NCBI RefSeq assembly: GCF_006334915.2
Contig: NZ_VDMA02000003.1
Location: 1-64,000 of the forward strand
Source: Microbispora catharanthi
GTDB taxonomy: Bacteria; Actinomycetota; Actinomycetes; Streptosporangiales; Streptosporangiaceae
Length of the DNA: 64,000 nt
Direction: 5' to 3'
A program made the position numbers and the translations under genes. The notes beneath the pieces were generated by a model. The model saw nothing but the letters and a program-made list of their open reading frames with translations, was not told where the DNA came from and searched no databases. This document shows, one piece after another, positions 8,305 through 18,071 of this stretch (its first letter is position 1; each line of letters opens with the position of its first letter).

Positions 8305-8787
8305 CTAACGGCCCCCCCGGCGGCGGACCGCGTTCGACATGGCCCGCGCCATCTCCCGGCCGGCCTGCTTCTCCATGAGCGTCTGCCGCTTGTCGTAGTC
8401 CTTCTTGCCTCTGGCGATGCCGATCTCGATCTTCGCCCGGCCGTCCTTGAAGTACATCGACAGCGGGATCAGCGTGAGGCCCTTCTCCTTCAGCGTCGCG
8501 TCGAGCTTGCCGATCTCCTTGCGGTTCAGCAGCAGCTTGCGCGTGCGCCGGGCGGCGTGGTTGGTCCAGGTGCCCTGGCTGTACTCCGGGATGTACACGT
8601 TGATCAGCCAGACCTCGCCGCCCTCGACCGAGGCGTAGCCGTCGGTCAGGTTGGCCTTTCCCGCCCGCAGGGACTTGACCTCGGTGCCGGTCAGGACGAG
8701 CCCGGCCTCGTAGGTGTCCTCGATGAAGAAGTCGTGCCTGGCACGCTTGTTCTGGGCGATCAGCTTGCGCCCGGTCTCACGTGGCAT
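8305..8787 (-). CDS. smpB: SsrA-binding protein SmpB
   Basis: The protein has 160 residues, the normal length. The conserved core [36 protein letters not shown] and the GKKDYDKRQ segment leading to a basic C-terminal tail are present. It binds tmRNA and places it in the A site of stalled ribosomes, and the basic tail occupies the empty mRNA channel. It sits downstream of ftsE-ftsX in the same orientation, with a 57 bp gap after ftsX, and immediately upstream of the PBP-like gene. tmRNA lies on the same strand further downstream. This is the common actinobacterial arrangement. Confidence 0.97.
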   Translation of the reverse strand: MPRETGRKLIAQNKRARHDFFIEDTYEAGLVLTGTEVKSLRAGKANLTDGYASVEGGEVWLINVYIPEYSQGTWTNHAARRTRKLLLNRKEIGKLDATLKEKGLTLIPLSMYFKDGRAKIEIGIARGKKDYDKRQTLMEKQAGREMARAMSNAVRRRGGR

Positions 8788-8844
8788 AAGGGGAGCCTAC
8801 CGTCGCCGCGAAGGGCGGAAACGAGCTGCGCGGCCGGTGCGGGA

Positions 8845-9744
8845 TCACACCCGCAGGTAGCGGCGCAGGGTGACGAACGAGGCGAGCACACAGATCAGCA
8901 CGCCGACGGCCATGGTGCCGGTGATCACGCCGGCGACCGTGTCCCAGCCGAGGGGCGCGGCCATGTAGGTCTGGATCGACTCGAAGATGAAGACCTTGAC
9001 GATGATCAGGATCACACCGGACAGGACGCCGCCGATGAGGCCGGCGATCAGGCCCTCCAGCACGAACGGCAGCTGGATGTAGATGTTGGAGGCGCCGACC
9101 AGTCGCATGATGCCGGTCTCCCTTCGGCGGTTGTACGCCGACAGCCGGACCGTGTTGCCGATCAGCAGGGTGGCCGCGATCACCATGAGGATCGCGATGC
9201 CGAGCGCCACGTTGCGCAGCGTGTCCATGAAGCCGAAGACCGACTGGAGCAGGTCGCGCTCGTTGACGACGTTGGAGACGCCGGGCTGCCCCTTGAGGCT
9301 GCTCGCGACGGCCGCCGCCTTCTCCGGGTCCTTCAGCTTGACCCGGAACGACTCCGGCATGTCCTCGGGCTTGGTCACCGAAAGCAGCAGCGTGTTGCTC
9401 TCGGTGCTCTGGAAGTTCTTGAACGCCTGGGCCTGGTTCTCGAACTGCACCCGCTCGACGTCCGGGAGCGCCTTGATCGTCTGCTCCAGGGTGCCCTTCT
9501 CCTCCGGGGTGACCGCGCCCCTGTTCTTACAGGGTTCGAAGGGAGAGCCCTTGGTGCACAGGTAGACCGACAACTCGACCTTGTCGCTCCAGAAGCCGGT
9601 CAGCTTCGAGACCTGGGAGTTGATCATCAGTCCGACGCCGAGCAGCGCCATGCCGACCGCCACTGTCACGATCACCGCGATGGTCATCGTGAGGTTGCGC
9701 CGAAGGCCGATCCAGACCTCGGAGAAGATGAAGTTGGCCCGCAT
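8845..9744 (-). CDS. ftsX: cell division protein FtsX (ABC-type permease)
   Basis: The protein has 299 residues. A first membrane helix at about 18-42 is followed by a large extracytoplasmic domain containing the CTKGSPFEPCKN loop, and three further helices occupy about 170-299 (ALGIAILMVIAATLLIGNTV, GLIAGLIGGVLSGVILIIV, and a C-terminal helix). With FtsE it forms a mechanotransmission complex that activates cell-wall hydrolases at division. Its start lies 14 bp after the ftsE stop, so the two genes form an operon. The two cysteines in the extracytoplasmic loop could form a disulphide. Confidence 0.96.
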   Translation of the reverse strand: MRANFIFSEVWIGLRRNLTMTIAVIVTVAVGMALLGVGLMINSQVSKLTGFWSDKVELSVYLCTKGSPFEPCKNRGAVTPEEKGTLEQTIKALPDVERVQFENQAQAFKNFQSTESNTLLLSVTKPEDMPESFRVKLKDPEKAAAVASSLKGQPGVSNVVNERDLLQSVFGFMDTLRNVALGIAILMVIAATLLIGNTVRLSAYNRRRETGIMRLVGASNIYIQLPFVLEGLIAGLIGGVLSGVILIIVKVFIFESIQTYMAAPLGWDTVAGVITGTMAVGVLICVLASFVTLRRYLRV

Positions 9745-9758
9745 GGTCCCAGTTACTC

Positions 9759-10448
9759 CTAATACGCCTGGCCGTACACGCCGCGCGACTGGTCGCGGAC
9801 GATCTTGCCGTCCTCGAGCTCGACCACGCGCTTGCGCATGGAGTCGACGATCGCGGCGTCGTGTGTCGCCATGAGGACGGTCGTGCCGGTCCTGTTGATT
9901 CGGTCGAGCACCTTCATGATGCCGATGCTCGTGGCGGGGTCGATGTTTCCCGTGGGCTCGTCGGCGAGCAGAATCATCGGCCGGTTGACGAACGCGCGGG
10001 CCATGGCGACCCGCTGCTGCTCGCCACCGGACAGCTCCTCCGGCATGCGGTGCGCCTTGCCCTCGAGGCCGACGAGCTCGATGACCTCGGGCACGACCTT
10101 GCGGATGAAGCGGCGCGGCTTGCCGATGACCTCCAGGGCGAACGCCACGTTCTCGTAGACGTTCTTGTTCGGCAGCAGCCGGAAGTCCTGGAACACGCAG
10201 CCGATGCGGCGGCGCAGGTGCGGCACCTTGAAGTTGGACAGCTTCGACAGGTCCTTGCCGGCCACATGGATGGAGCCGCTGTTGGGCCGCTCCTCCTTCA
10301 GGACCAGCCGGAGGAAGGTGGACTTCCCCGACCCTGACGGACCGACCAGGAACACGAACTCGCCCTTGTCGACATCCACGCTCACGTGGTCGAGGGCGGG
10401 CCGGTTTTGGTTCGCGTAGACCTTGGTGACATTATCGAAATGGATCAC
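9759..10448 (-). CDS. ftsE: cell division ATP-binding protein FtsE
   Basis: The protein has 229 residues with a complete ABC ATPase set: Walker [10 protein letters not shown] loop in VFQDFRLL, signature LSGGEQQRV, Walker [11 protein letters not shown] and the H loop in MATHDAAIV. The N-terminus [14 protein letters not shown] is typical of FtsE. It powers the FtsX membrane partner encoded directly downstream. The promoter for the operon should lie in the 180 bp gap shared with the divergent small gene at 10628. Confidence 0.97.
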   Translation of the reverse strand: MIHFDNVTKVYANQNRPALDHVSVDVDKGEFVFLVGPSGSGKSTFLRLVLKEERPNSGSIHVAGKDLSKLSNFKVPHLRRRIGCVFQDFRLLPNKNVYENVAFALEVIGKPRRFIRKVVPEVIELVGLEGKAHRMPEELSGGEQQRVAMARAFVNRPMILLADEPTGNIDPATSIGIMKVLDRINRTGTTVLMATHDAAIVDSMRKRVVELEDGKIVRDQSRGVYGQAY

Positions 10449-10627
10449 GGGCGCATCACGGCTAGCCAGTCTAGGGGGTGGGACGGCCGGTACGGGGGTC
10501 GCCGGTCACTTTGCTCTGGATCGACGTTCCGTTTGGCCAGAGGCCAGTCTAGGGGTAACACTGGCATGGAACGTCCATAACGGAAACAAAACGATTAGCC
10601 CTTGGGCGATGGGGCGGTAAAGCTGCT

Positions 10628-10816
10628 ATGAGCTGCGAACATCTGATCTGCGCCGCGTGCGCGGGCCCCGTGGTGGAGGGGCGCTGCCCCGTCTGCCGTG
10701 AGGGCCGCGCCAAGGTTCACCACCACGGATTCATGGGGCTGTCGCCCCTGGTCATCGCGCTAATCGTGCTACTGGTCGTGGCGCTCGTCGCGCTGACACA
10801 CGTCAGCGGTTACTGA
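10628..10816 (+). CDS. small zinc-ribbon-like membrane protein
   Basis: The protein has 62 residues. The N-terminal part has five Cys in [14 protein letters not shown] and CPVCREG, arranged like a small zinc ribbon. A His-rich link (VHHHGF) follows, then one hydrophobic helix of about 20 residues ([17 protein letters not shown]). The function is unknown. It lies between ftsE and prfB, facing away from ftsE, and overlaps the prfB stop by 7 bp. The ribosome-binding site is weak. The cysteine pattern and helix argue that it is real. Confidence 0.65.
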   Translation: MSCEHLICAACAGPVVEGRCPVCREGRAKVHHHGFMGLSPLVIALIVLLVVALVALTHVSGY

Positions 10817-11928
10817 CCGTCACCGGACTCCTGGCGGCGCGTCCAGCGGATCTCGCCCTCGATGAACTCGTCGAGGTCGCCGTCCAGCACGGCGGTGGGG
10901 TTGCCCGCCTCCACACCCGTACGCAGGTCCTTGACGATCTGGTAGGGGTGCAGCACGTAGTTGCGGATCTGCGTGCCCCATGACGTCGTCGTCTCGCCGC
11001 GCAGCTCGTTCATCGCCGCGGCCTCCTCCTGGCGCTTGCGCTCCAGCAGCTTGGCCTGGAGGACGGCCATCGCCGTCGCGCGGTTCTGCAGCTGCGACCG
11101 CTCGTTCTGGCAGGAGACCACGATCCCGGTCGGGAGGTGGGTGATCCGCACGGCCGAGTCGGTCGTGTTCACGCCCTGGCCGCCCGGCCCGGACGACCGG
11201 TAGACGTCGATGCGCAGGTCGTCCTCGTTGATGTCGATGTGGTCGGTCTGCTCGACCACGGGCACCACGTCCACGCCCGCGAACGAGGTCTGCCGGCGGC
11301 CCTGGTTGTCGAACGGGCTGATCCGCACCAGCCGGTGGGTGCCGTGCTCGCCCCTGAGCGTGCCGTACGCGTAGGGGGCCTTCACGGTGAAGGTGGCGGA
11401 CTTGATGCCGGCCTCCTCGGCGTAGGAGGTCTCGTAGACCTCCGCCGGGTAGCCCTTGCGCTCGGCCCACCGCAGGTACATGCGCAGCAACATCTGGGCC
11501 CAGTCGGCCGCGTCGACGCCGCCCGCCTGCGCGTTGATGGTCACCAGGGCCTCGCGGGCGTCGTACTCGCCCGACAGGAGCGTGCGGACCTCGAGCGCGC
11601 CGACCTCGGACCTGAGCGCGGCGAGCTCCCTTTCCGCCTCGGCCAGCGCGTCCTCGTCGCCCTCCTCGGACGCCAGCTCGAACAGGACCGGCAGGTCCTC
11701 CAGGCGGCGGCCCAGGCCGTCCACCCGGTTGACCTCGGCCTGCAGGTGGGAGAGCCGGCTGGTGACGCGCTGCGCCTGATCGGGGTCGTTCCACAGGTCG
11801 GGCGCGGCAGCCTGGTCCTCCAACTCGGCGATCTGCTTGCGCAGGGCGTCGAGGTCGAGCACGTCCTGAATGCCCTTCAGCGTGCCGCTAAGCTCGTTGA
11901 TCTCTTCGGCTGGATCGATGACTGCCAC
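10810..11928 (-). CDS. prfB: peptide chain release factor 2
   Basis: The protein has 372 residues. It carries the stop-codon recognition tripeptide SPF ([11 protein letters not shown]), which marks RF2 and recognition of UGA/UAA, and the catalytic GGQ loop ([17 protein letters not shown]). The start is GTG at 11928, running directly into the [10 protein letters not shown] helical domain. There is no in-frame UGA near codon 26, so the autoregulatory frameshift known from E. coli is absent, as in other actinobacteria. It follows the usual synteny with ftsE. Confidence 0.97.
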   Translation of the reverse strand: MAVIDPAEEINELSGTLKGIQDVLDLDALRKQIAELEDQAAAPDLWNDPDQAQRVTSRLSHLQAEVNRVDGLGRRLEDLPVLFELASEEGDEDALAEAERELAALRSEVGALEVRTLLSGEYDAREALVTINAQAGGVDAADWAQMLLRMYLRWAERKGYPAEVYETSYAEEAGIKSATFTVKAPYAYGTLRGEHGTHRLVRISPFDNQGRRQTSFAGVDVVPVVEQTDHIDINEDDLRIDVYRSSGPGGQGVNTTDSAVRITHLPTGIVVSCQNERSQLQNRATAMAVLQAKLLERKRQEEAAAMNELRGETTTSWGTQIRNYVLHPYQIVKDLRTGVEAGNPTAVLDGDLDEFIEGEIRWTRRQESGDGQ

Positions 11929-12011
11929 GTCTGTAAAGGGTACGCGAATCGGAGACCCGGTCAGGCAGCACGCGTCGGTAGCATGTGGATCGATTGCATG
12001 GGGAGGCTGGC

Positions 12012-13073
12012 GTGAACGGGGTCGTTCGGAGTGCGCTGGCCCTTGCCCTCGTCACCTGTACGGCCGTCGCCTGCTCCGGCGGGGAGCCGGCCCGGCCGAC
12101 GGCCAGCCCGGCGGCGGCCACCTCCGCCCTGCCGAGTCCCGGCGACAGCCCGTCGCCGTCGCCCAGCCCCCCCGCGGTGACGCTTGAGGAGGCGTCCCGG
12201 GCGCTCGACGCGTTCCTCGACACCGACGACGTGCTGCGGCTGGCCGGGGCCGACCGGTGGGAGCTCCTGCTCACCCAGGACGGCCAGCGGCCCATCACGA
12301 TCGCCGACATCCACTCGCAGGAGGGCAAGCCCGCCCGCTACACCTGGGATCGCCGTACGGTGCTCGTGCCCCGGCAGAGCGGCCGCTCGACCGTCTGGTT
12401 CGCGGCCACCGCCCGGCGGCGCGACGCGTCCGGCGAGGTCCGCACGGGCGTGTTCACGTTCGTACGGCAGGGCCGGGACGAGCGGTGGCTCAACAGCTTC
12501 GCGTCCCTGCTCTACCCCGGCGAGAAACCGCCCTCGGTCGCCCTCGACGCGGACGGGTACGCCACGGCGCTGGAGTCGCGCGACGCCTCGGTGGCCATCA
12601 GCCCCAACCTCATGGGCCCGCTGCACGCCACGGTCGCCGAGGAGGGCCCCAAGGGCTACGCCTCCGGGCTGATCGCCCCCGGCCCGCAGACGACGGGCTT
12701 CTACGACGAGATCGTCAAGACCAAGGCGACGGCGAAGGACGACGACTGCATGGCCTACGAGTCGATCTTCGCCTCGGCCCCCAACTATCCGATCTTCGCG
12801 CTGCGCACGCGCGACGGCGGCGCGATGATGCTGTACACGCTGATCCGCACGTCCTCGTGGAACCCCATCCCGAAGTGCGGCGAGGGGCGCCCGGTGACGA
12901 TCCCCGCGGCGGCCCGCTGGCTGCTGGGCCACACCAAGGACCTGTTCATCCGGCAGAAGCGGCAGATCGTCGAGACCCAGCAGTACGTGAGCGCGGTGCC
13001 GCCCAAGGCGTCCACCGCGCCCGCGCACGTCGTCGGCTACGAGGGCATCGTCACCGGCGGCTCCAACCGCTGA
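12012..13073 (+). CDS. lipoprotein of unknown function
   Basis: About 353 residues. GTG at 12012 is preceded by GGGAGG with five bases of spacing and begins a clean lipoprotein signal ([14 protein letters not shown], Cys21). A Pro/Ser-rich linker at about 25-55 tethers a globular domain that starts around [22 protein letters not shown]. No enzyme motif was recognised. Homologous-looking secreted actinobacterial proteins of this layout are usually annotated as hypothetical. It converges on the glutamate dehydrogenase gene with 13 bp between stops. An in-frame start further upstream at 11985 would bury the signal peptide and is rejected. Confidence 0.75.
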   Translation: MNGVVRSALALALVTCTAVACSGGEPARPTASPAAATSALPSPGDSPSPSPSPPAVTLEEASRALDAFLDTDDVLRLAGADRWELLLTQDGQRPITIADIHSQEGKPARYTWDRRTVLVPRQSGRSTVWFAATARRRDASGEVRTGVFTFVRQGRDERWLNSFASLLYPGEKPPSVALDADGYATALESRDASVAISPNLMGPLHATVAEEGPKGYASGLIAPGPQTTGFYDEIVKTKATAKDDDCMAYESIFASAPNYPIFALRTRDGGAMMLYTLIRTSSWNPIPKCGEGRPVTIPAAARWLLGHTKDLFIRQKRQIVETQQYVSAVPPKASTAPAHVVGYEGIVTGGSNR

Positions 13074-13086
13074 TCGCCCAGCACGG

Positions 13087-16000
13087 TCACGCCTCCGCGT
13101 GCGGGAGGTTGCTGGTGGACACCAGCGTCCGCACCGCGCGCAGCGCGACCGACAGCGTCGCCAGGTCGAAGGTGTCGCTCTCCCAGATCTCCGACAGCGT
13201 CTGCCGCGACCGCGTCACCGCTGCCTGGTTGGCCTCCGTCCAGCTCGCCAGCCGCTCCTCCGGCGACAGGCCCGGCCGGCTGTGGATCAGCACGTCCCTG
13301 GTGAGCGTCGCGTGGGCCGCGTACAGGTCGTCGCGCAGCGCCGCCCTGGCCATGGAGTTCCACCGGCTGTCGCGCGGCAGCGCGATCACCCGCTCGCGCA
13401 GCCGGGCGAGCTGGAGCCGGTCGGCCAGGTCGAAGTAGACCTCGGCCACCTCGCTCACCGGCCGGCCGGTGTACGCCGCGATCTCCACGAGGTCGAACGT
13501 GGAGTAGGCCGGCACCATCGCGGCGACCCGCTCGGCCAGCTCGCCGGGCACGCCCCTGGCCACGAAGGAGTCCCTGCGCTCCTCGTACGCCGCCAGGTCG
13601 GGGCCGGTCAGCAGCTTGGGCAGGTGGGGCAGCAGGCCCCCGGCGCCCTCGATGAAATAGCGGGCCGTGGAGGCGAGGTCGAGCGGGGGGCGGCGGTTGC
13701 CGAGCAGCCAGCGGGTGCCGCGCTCGGACAGCTTGCGGCCCTCCAGCAGCATGGCGAGCTGGGTCGCGGTGTCCACCTCGTTGTCCAGCTCCTCGATCTG
13801 GCGCGTGAACGAGGGCAGGTCGAAGACCTCCCGCGTCACGAGGTAGGCCCGCACGATGTCGGGTGTCGAGGCGCCGGTCTCCTCGCCGAACCGGTAGACC
13901 AGGCTCGTCCCGCCGAAGTTCACCACGTCGTTGACGATCCGGGTCGTGATGATCTCCCGGCGCAGCGGGTGGGAGTCCATGTAGGCCCGGAACCGGTCGC
14001 GCAGGGCCGACGGGAAGTACGACACCAGCCACGACGCCAGCGACGGGTCGTCGGGGATGTCCGACTGCAGCAGCTCCGCGTCCACCACGAGCTTGGTGTA
14101 GGCGAGCAGCACCGCGAACTCGGGGTTGGTGAGCCCGAGCCCGGCCTGGCGCCGCTCGGCGAGCACCTTGTCCGACGGCAGGAACTCCAGCTCCCGGTTG
14201 ACCAGCCCCTCGCGCTCCAGCCTCCGCAGGTAGCGGGCGTGGATGTGCAGCATCTCCGGCGCCTGCGCCCGGGCCGCCGCGAGCACGACGTTCTGGGCGT
14301 AGTTGTCCTCCAGCACCAGCCTGCCCACCTCGTCGGTCATGTCGAGGAAGAGCTGGTTGCGCTGCTTGTCGGTCATGTCGCCGTCACGGACGACCTGGTC
14401 GAGCAAGATCTTGATGTTCACCTCGTGGTCGGAGGTGTCCACACCGGCCGAGTTGTCGATGAAGTCGGTGTCGATCAGCCCGCCGTTCAGCGCGAACTCG
14501 ATCCGGGCGCGCTGGGTGAAGCCGAGGTTGCCGCCCTCGCCGACGACCTTGCAGCGCAGGTCGGCCGCGTTGATCCGCAGCGCGTCGTTGGCCTTGTCCC
14601 CCACGTCGGCGTGGGTCTCCGACGACGCCTTGACGTACGTGCCGATGCCGCCGTTCCACAGCAGGTCGACGGGGGCCCGCAGGATCGCGCTGATCAGGTC
14701 GTTCGGCGCGAGCGCGGTGACGTTGTGCGGCAGGCCGAGCGCGGCGCGCGTCTGCGGCGAGACCGGGATCGACTTCGCGGTGCGCGGCCACACGCCGCCG
14801 CCCGCCGAGATGAGCGATCTGTCGTAGTCGTCCCAGGAGCTTCTGGGCAGCTCGAACAGCCGTCGCCGCTCGGCGAAGCTCCGCACGGCGTCCGGGTCGG
14901 GGTCGACGAACACGTGCCGGTGGTCGAAGGCCGCCACGAGCCGGATGTGCTCCGACAGGAGCATGCCGTTGCCGAACACGTCGCCCGACATGTCGCCGAC
15001 GCCGGCCACGGTGAAGTCGGTGCTCTGCACGTCCACCCCGAGCGTGCGGAAGTGGTACTTGACCGACTCCCAGGCGCCCCTGGCGGTGATGCCCATGGCC
15101 TTGTGGTCGTAGCCCACCGACCCGCCGGAGGCGAAGGCGTCGCCGAGCCAGTAGCCGTACTCCTTGGCCACCTCGTTGGCGATGTCGGAGAAGGTCGCCG
15201 TGCCCTTGTCGGCGGCCACCACGAGGTAGGTGTCGTCGCCGTCGTGCCGCACGACGTCGGGCGGCGGCACGACCTCCCCCGCGACCAGGTTGTCGGTCAG
15301 GTCGAGCAGGCCGGAGATGAACTGGCGGTAGCAGGCCACGCCCTCGGCCAGGAACTCGTCGCGCCCTGCCGCGCCGTTCTTGAGCTGGGGGGGCCGCTTG
15401 ACGACGAAGCCGCCCTTGGAGCCGGTCGGCACGATGACGGTGTTCTTGACCATCTGCGCCTTGACCAGGCCGAGGATCTCCGTGCGGAAGTCCTCCATGC
15501 GGTCCGACCAGCGCAGGCCGCCGCGGGCGACCTTGCCGAAGCGCAGGTGCACGCCCTCGACCCGCGGCGAGTACACGAAGATCTCGTACTTCGGCCGGGG
15601 CAGCGGCAGCACGCTGATCGACTGCGGATCGACCTTCAGCGAGATGTACGGCTTGCGCCTGCCGGTGACGAACTGGCTGCCCGCGTCCCCGGCGTCGCGC
15701 CCGTCGTCGCGCGCGGCCTGGAAGACGTTGGTGCGCAGCGTCGCCTGGATCATCTCCAGGTAGGCCCGCAGGATGCGGTCCTCGTCGAGCGAGGCCACCT
15801 CGTCCAGCGAGGCGAGGATCTCCTCGGTCAGCGCGTCGCAGACCTCCGGCCTGCCGTCGTCCGGCCGCCGCGGGTCGAGCCTGGCCTCGAACAGCCGCAC
15901 CAGCAGCCGGGCCAGCCGCACGTTGCCGCGCAGCACCCTCTCTATGTACGACTGGCTGAACGTGGTCCCGGCCTGCCGCAGATACTTGGCGTACGCCCGG

Positions 16001-18045
16001 AGGATCTCGGCCTGCTCCCAGGTGAGCCCGCCGGCCAGCACGAGCGCGTTGAAGCCGTCGTTCTCCACCTCGCCGCGCCACAGCACGGCGAACGCGTCCT
16101 GGAAGAGCCGCTTGAACTCGTCGCGGTGCACCTCCTCCGAGGGGGTGTACCGCAGGCCGAAGTCGTAGATCCAGGCGTCCCTGGTGTCGGGGTCGTGGTC
16201 GCGGTCGATCTCGTACGGCCGCTCGTCCACCACCTCGACGCCCATCCGCTGCAGCAGCGGGAGCACCCGCGACAGCGAGATCGGCGCGCCCAGCCGGTAG
16301 AGCTTGAAGCGCCGCTCCCCCTCCGCCGCGCCGTACGGCTCGTAGAGGTTCATGCCGATGGCGTTCGGGTCCTCGCCGAGCGCCTCCAGCCGCTTGAGGT
16401 CGGCGACGGCCGTACGCGCGGGGAAGTCGGCCTTGTAGCCCTCGGGGAAGGCGGTGCCGTAGCGGCGCAGCAGCCGGGGTGCGTCCTCCTCCGGGCACAG
16501 CTCGCCGATCGCGGCGGCGAGGTCGTCCTCCCAGGTGCGGGTGGTGGCGGCCAGCCGCGCCTCCAGCTCCTCGACGTCGACCGGCGTCTCGCCGAGCGGT
16601 TTTCCGCGCTCGCCGCGGATCACGACGTACAGCCGGGCCAGCGCCGACTCGCCGATCATCGTGCTGTAGTCGAGCGAGGAGCCGCCGAGCGCCTTCATCA
16701 GGATCCGCTGCATGTGCAGGCGGACCTTGGTGGTGTAGCGGTCGCGCGGCAGGAAGATCAGGCAGGAGATGTAGCGGCCGTAGTCGTCGCGGCGCAGGAA
16801 CAGCTTGACCTGCTTGCGCTCGCGCAGCCGCAGCACGCCGAGCGCGATGGGCAGCAGCTCGCCGACGGAGATCTGGAAGAGCTCGGTGCGCGGGTAGGTC
16901 TCCAGGATCTCCATCAGATCCTTGCCGTCGTGGCTGTCGGGCGACAGCCCGGCACGCTCCAGCACCTCGGCGAGCTTGCGCCGCAGGACCGGGATCCGGG
17001 AGATCGACTCGTTGTACGCCACGTGGGTGAACAGCCCGAGGAACCGCCGCTCGCCGATCACCTCGCCCTCGGGCGAGAAGACCTTGATCCCGACGTAGTC
17101 GAGGTAGTGGGGCTTGTAGACGGTGGCCCGGCTGTTGGCCTTGGTGACGATCAGCAGTTGCTTCTCCCGCGCCTTCGCCCGCACCTTCGGCGGCAGGGCG
17201 GCGAAGCTGGCCGATCCGGCCTTGTCGGCCCGCAGGATGCCGAGCCCGGTGCCGGGCAGGCCGCGCAGCGCGGCGCCGCCGTCGGTGTCCTCGAGCCGGT
17301 ATTCCCGGTAGCCGAGGAACGTGAAGTGGCCGTCGGCCAGCCAGCGCAGCAGCTCCATGCCGTCCTCGACCTGCGCGGGGTCGAGCGGCGGCGGGTTGAC
17401 CGCCAGGTCCTCGGCGGTCTGCACGGCCAGCGCCCGCATCTTGGCGAAGTCCTCGACCGCGCAGCGCACGTCGAGCAGCACCCGCTGCAGGTCGCTCTCC
17501 AGCTCCTTGAGCACGCCGTGATCGGCCTGCCGGTCGATCTCGATGTGCATCCACGACTCGCGGACGACCTGCCCGGTCACGTTCTCCCTGTCGGGGCCGA
17601 GCAGCTCACCGGTCATGTCCCTGCGCACCCGCATCTGGGGGTGGACGATCAGGTGGGTGCCGATCTCGTGCCGGTCCAGCTCGGTCGTCACCGAGTCGAC
17701 GAGGAACGGCATGTCGTCGGTGACGATCTGGACCACCGTGCGGCCCGGGTCCCAGCCGCACTCCTCAAGCGTGGGGGTGTAGACGCGGACCAGCGCGCGT
17801 CCCTGCGGCCGGTGCTGGGCCAGGTGGCGGTGGGCCATCGCGGGGCCGTACACGTCCACCGGGTCGCGGTCGGCCAGGTCCTCGACCGGGACGTTGCGGT
17901 AGTACCGCCTCAGGAAGGCCAGGGGGTCCTCGCCCTCCACGTGCAGCGCTCCCGGCGCGTGCGCGCACCTCTCGGCGGCGATGCGGAGAAGCTCGTCCAG
18001 CGCTTCATCCGATTCCTGCCGATTCAGCGCCATTTCGAGCGGCAT
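13087..18045 (-). CDS. gdh: large NAD-specific glutamate dehydrogenase (about 180 kDa class)
   Basis: About 1652 residues, matching the roughly 1650-residue class first described in Streptomyces clavuligerus. The long N-terminal half contains ACT-like regulatory segments. The dehydrogenase core around residues 840-900 holds ARGGLRWSDRMEDFRTEILG followed by VKAQMVKNTVIVPTGSKGGF, and a Rossmann region follows with VGEGGNLGFTQRARIE. It oxidises glutamate to 2-oxoglutarate and ammonium with NAD, a catabolic role. ATG at 18045 is chosen over an upstream GTG at 18057 because of the position of the GGGAG site. Large open frames on the opposite strand are shadows caused by high third-position GC. The gene lies 26 bp downstream of the tryptophan dioxygenase gene. 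Confidence 0.94.
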   Translation of the reverse strand: MPLEMALNRQESDEALDELLRIAAERCAHAPGALHVEGEDPLAFLRRYYRNVPVEDLADRDPVDVYGPAMAHRHLAQHRPQGRALVRVYTPTLEECGWDPGRTVVQIVTDDMPFLVDSVTTELDRHEIGTHLIVHPQMRVRRDMTGELLGPDRENVTGQVVRESWMHIEIDRQADHGVLKELESDLQRVLLDVRCAVEDFAKMRALAVQTAEDLAVNPPPLDPAQVEDGMELLRWLADGHFTFLGYREYRLEDTDGGAALRGLPGTGLGILRADKAGSASFAALPPKVRAKAREKQLLIVTKANSRATVYKPHYLDYVGIKVFSPEGEVIGERRFLGLFTHVAYNESISRIPVLRRKLAEVLERAGLSPDSHDGKDLMEILETYPRTELFQISVGELLPIALGVLRLRERKQVKLFLRRDDYGRYISCLIFLPRDRYTTKVRLHMQRILMKALGGSSLDYSTMIGESALARLYVVIRGERGKPLGETPVDVEELEARLAATTRTWEDDLAAAIGELCPEEDAPRLLRRYGTAFPEGYKADFPARTAVADLKRLEALGEDPNAIGMNLYEPYGAAEGERRFKLYRLGAPISLSRVLPLLQRMGVEVVDERPYEIDRDHDPDTRDAWIYDFGLRYTPSEEVHRDEFKRLFQDAFAVLWRGEVENDGFNALVLAGGLTWEQAEILRAYAKYLRQAGTTFSQSYIERVLRGNVRLARLLVRLFEARLDPRRPDDGRPEVCDALTEEILASLDEVASLDEDRILRAYLEMIQATLRTNVFQAARDDGRDAGDAGSQFVTGRRKPYISLKVDPQSISVLPLPRPKYEIFVYSPRVEGVHLRFGKVARGGLRWSDRMEDFRTEILGLVKAQMVKNTVIVPTGSKGGFVVKRPPQLKNGAAGRDEFLAEGVACYRQFISGLLDLTDNLVAGEVVPPPDVVRHDGDDTYLVVAADKGTATFSDIANEVAKEYGYWLGDAFASGGSVGYDHKAMGITARGAWESVKYHFRTLGVDVQSTDFTVAGVGDMSGDVFGNGMLLSEHIRLVAAFDHRHVFVDPDPDAVRSFAERRRLFELPRSSWDDYDRSLISAGGGVWPRTAKSIPVSPQTRAALGLPHNVTALAPNDLISAILRAPVDLLWNGGIGTYVKASSETHADVGDKANDALRINAADLRCKVVGEGGNLGFTQRARIEFALNGGLIDTDFIDNSAGVDTSDHEVNIKILLDQVVRDGDMTDKQRNQLFLDMTDEVGRLVLEDNYAQNVVLAAARAQAPEMLHIHARYLRRLEREGLVNRELEFLPSDKVLAERRQAGLGLTNPEFAVLLAYTKLVVDAELLQSDIPDDPSLASWLVSYFPSALRDRFRAYMDSHPLRREIITTRIVNDVVNFGGTSLVYRFGEETGASTPDIVRAYLVTREVFDLPSFTRQIEELDNEVDTATQLAMLLEGRKLSERGTRWLLGNRRPPLDLASTARYFIEGAGGLLPHLPKLLTGPDLAAYEERRDSFVARGVPGELAERVAAMVPAYSTFDLVEIAAYTGRPVSEVAEVYFDLADRLQLARLRERVIALPRDSRWNSMARAALRDDLYAAHATLTRDVLIHSRPGLSPEERLASWTEANQAAVTRSRQTLSEIWESDTFDLATLSVALRAVRTLVSTSNLPHAEA

Positions 18046-18071
18046 GTCGCTACTCACTCCCTTGTGAGGAT

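Noticed and set aside
10810-11928. possible programmed frameshift in the RF2 gene
   Set aside because: The frame is continuous from GTG to stop, and no in-frame TGA with a slippery CTTT stretch is present near the start.
14384-17554. 1056-codon minus-strand frame within the glutamate dehydrogenase gene
   Set aside because: It is a +1 shifted reading of the same gene with Arg/Ala-rich nonsense sequence.
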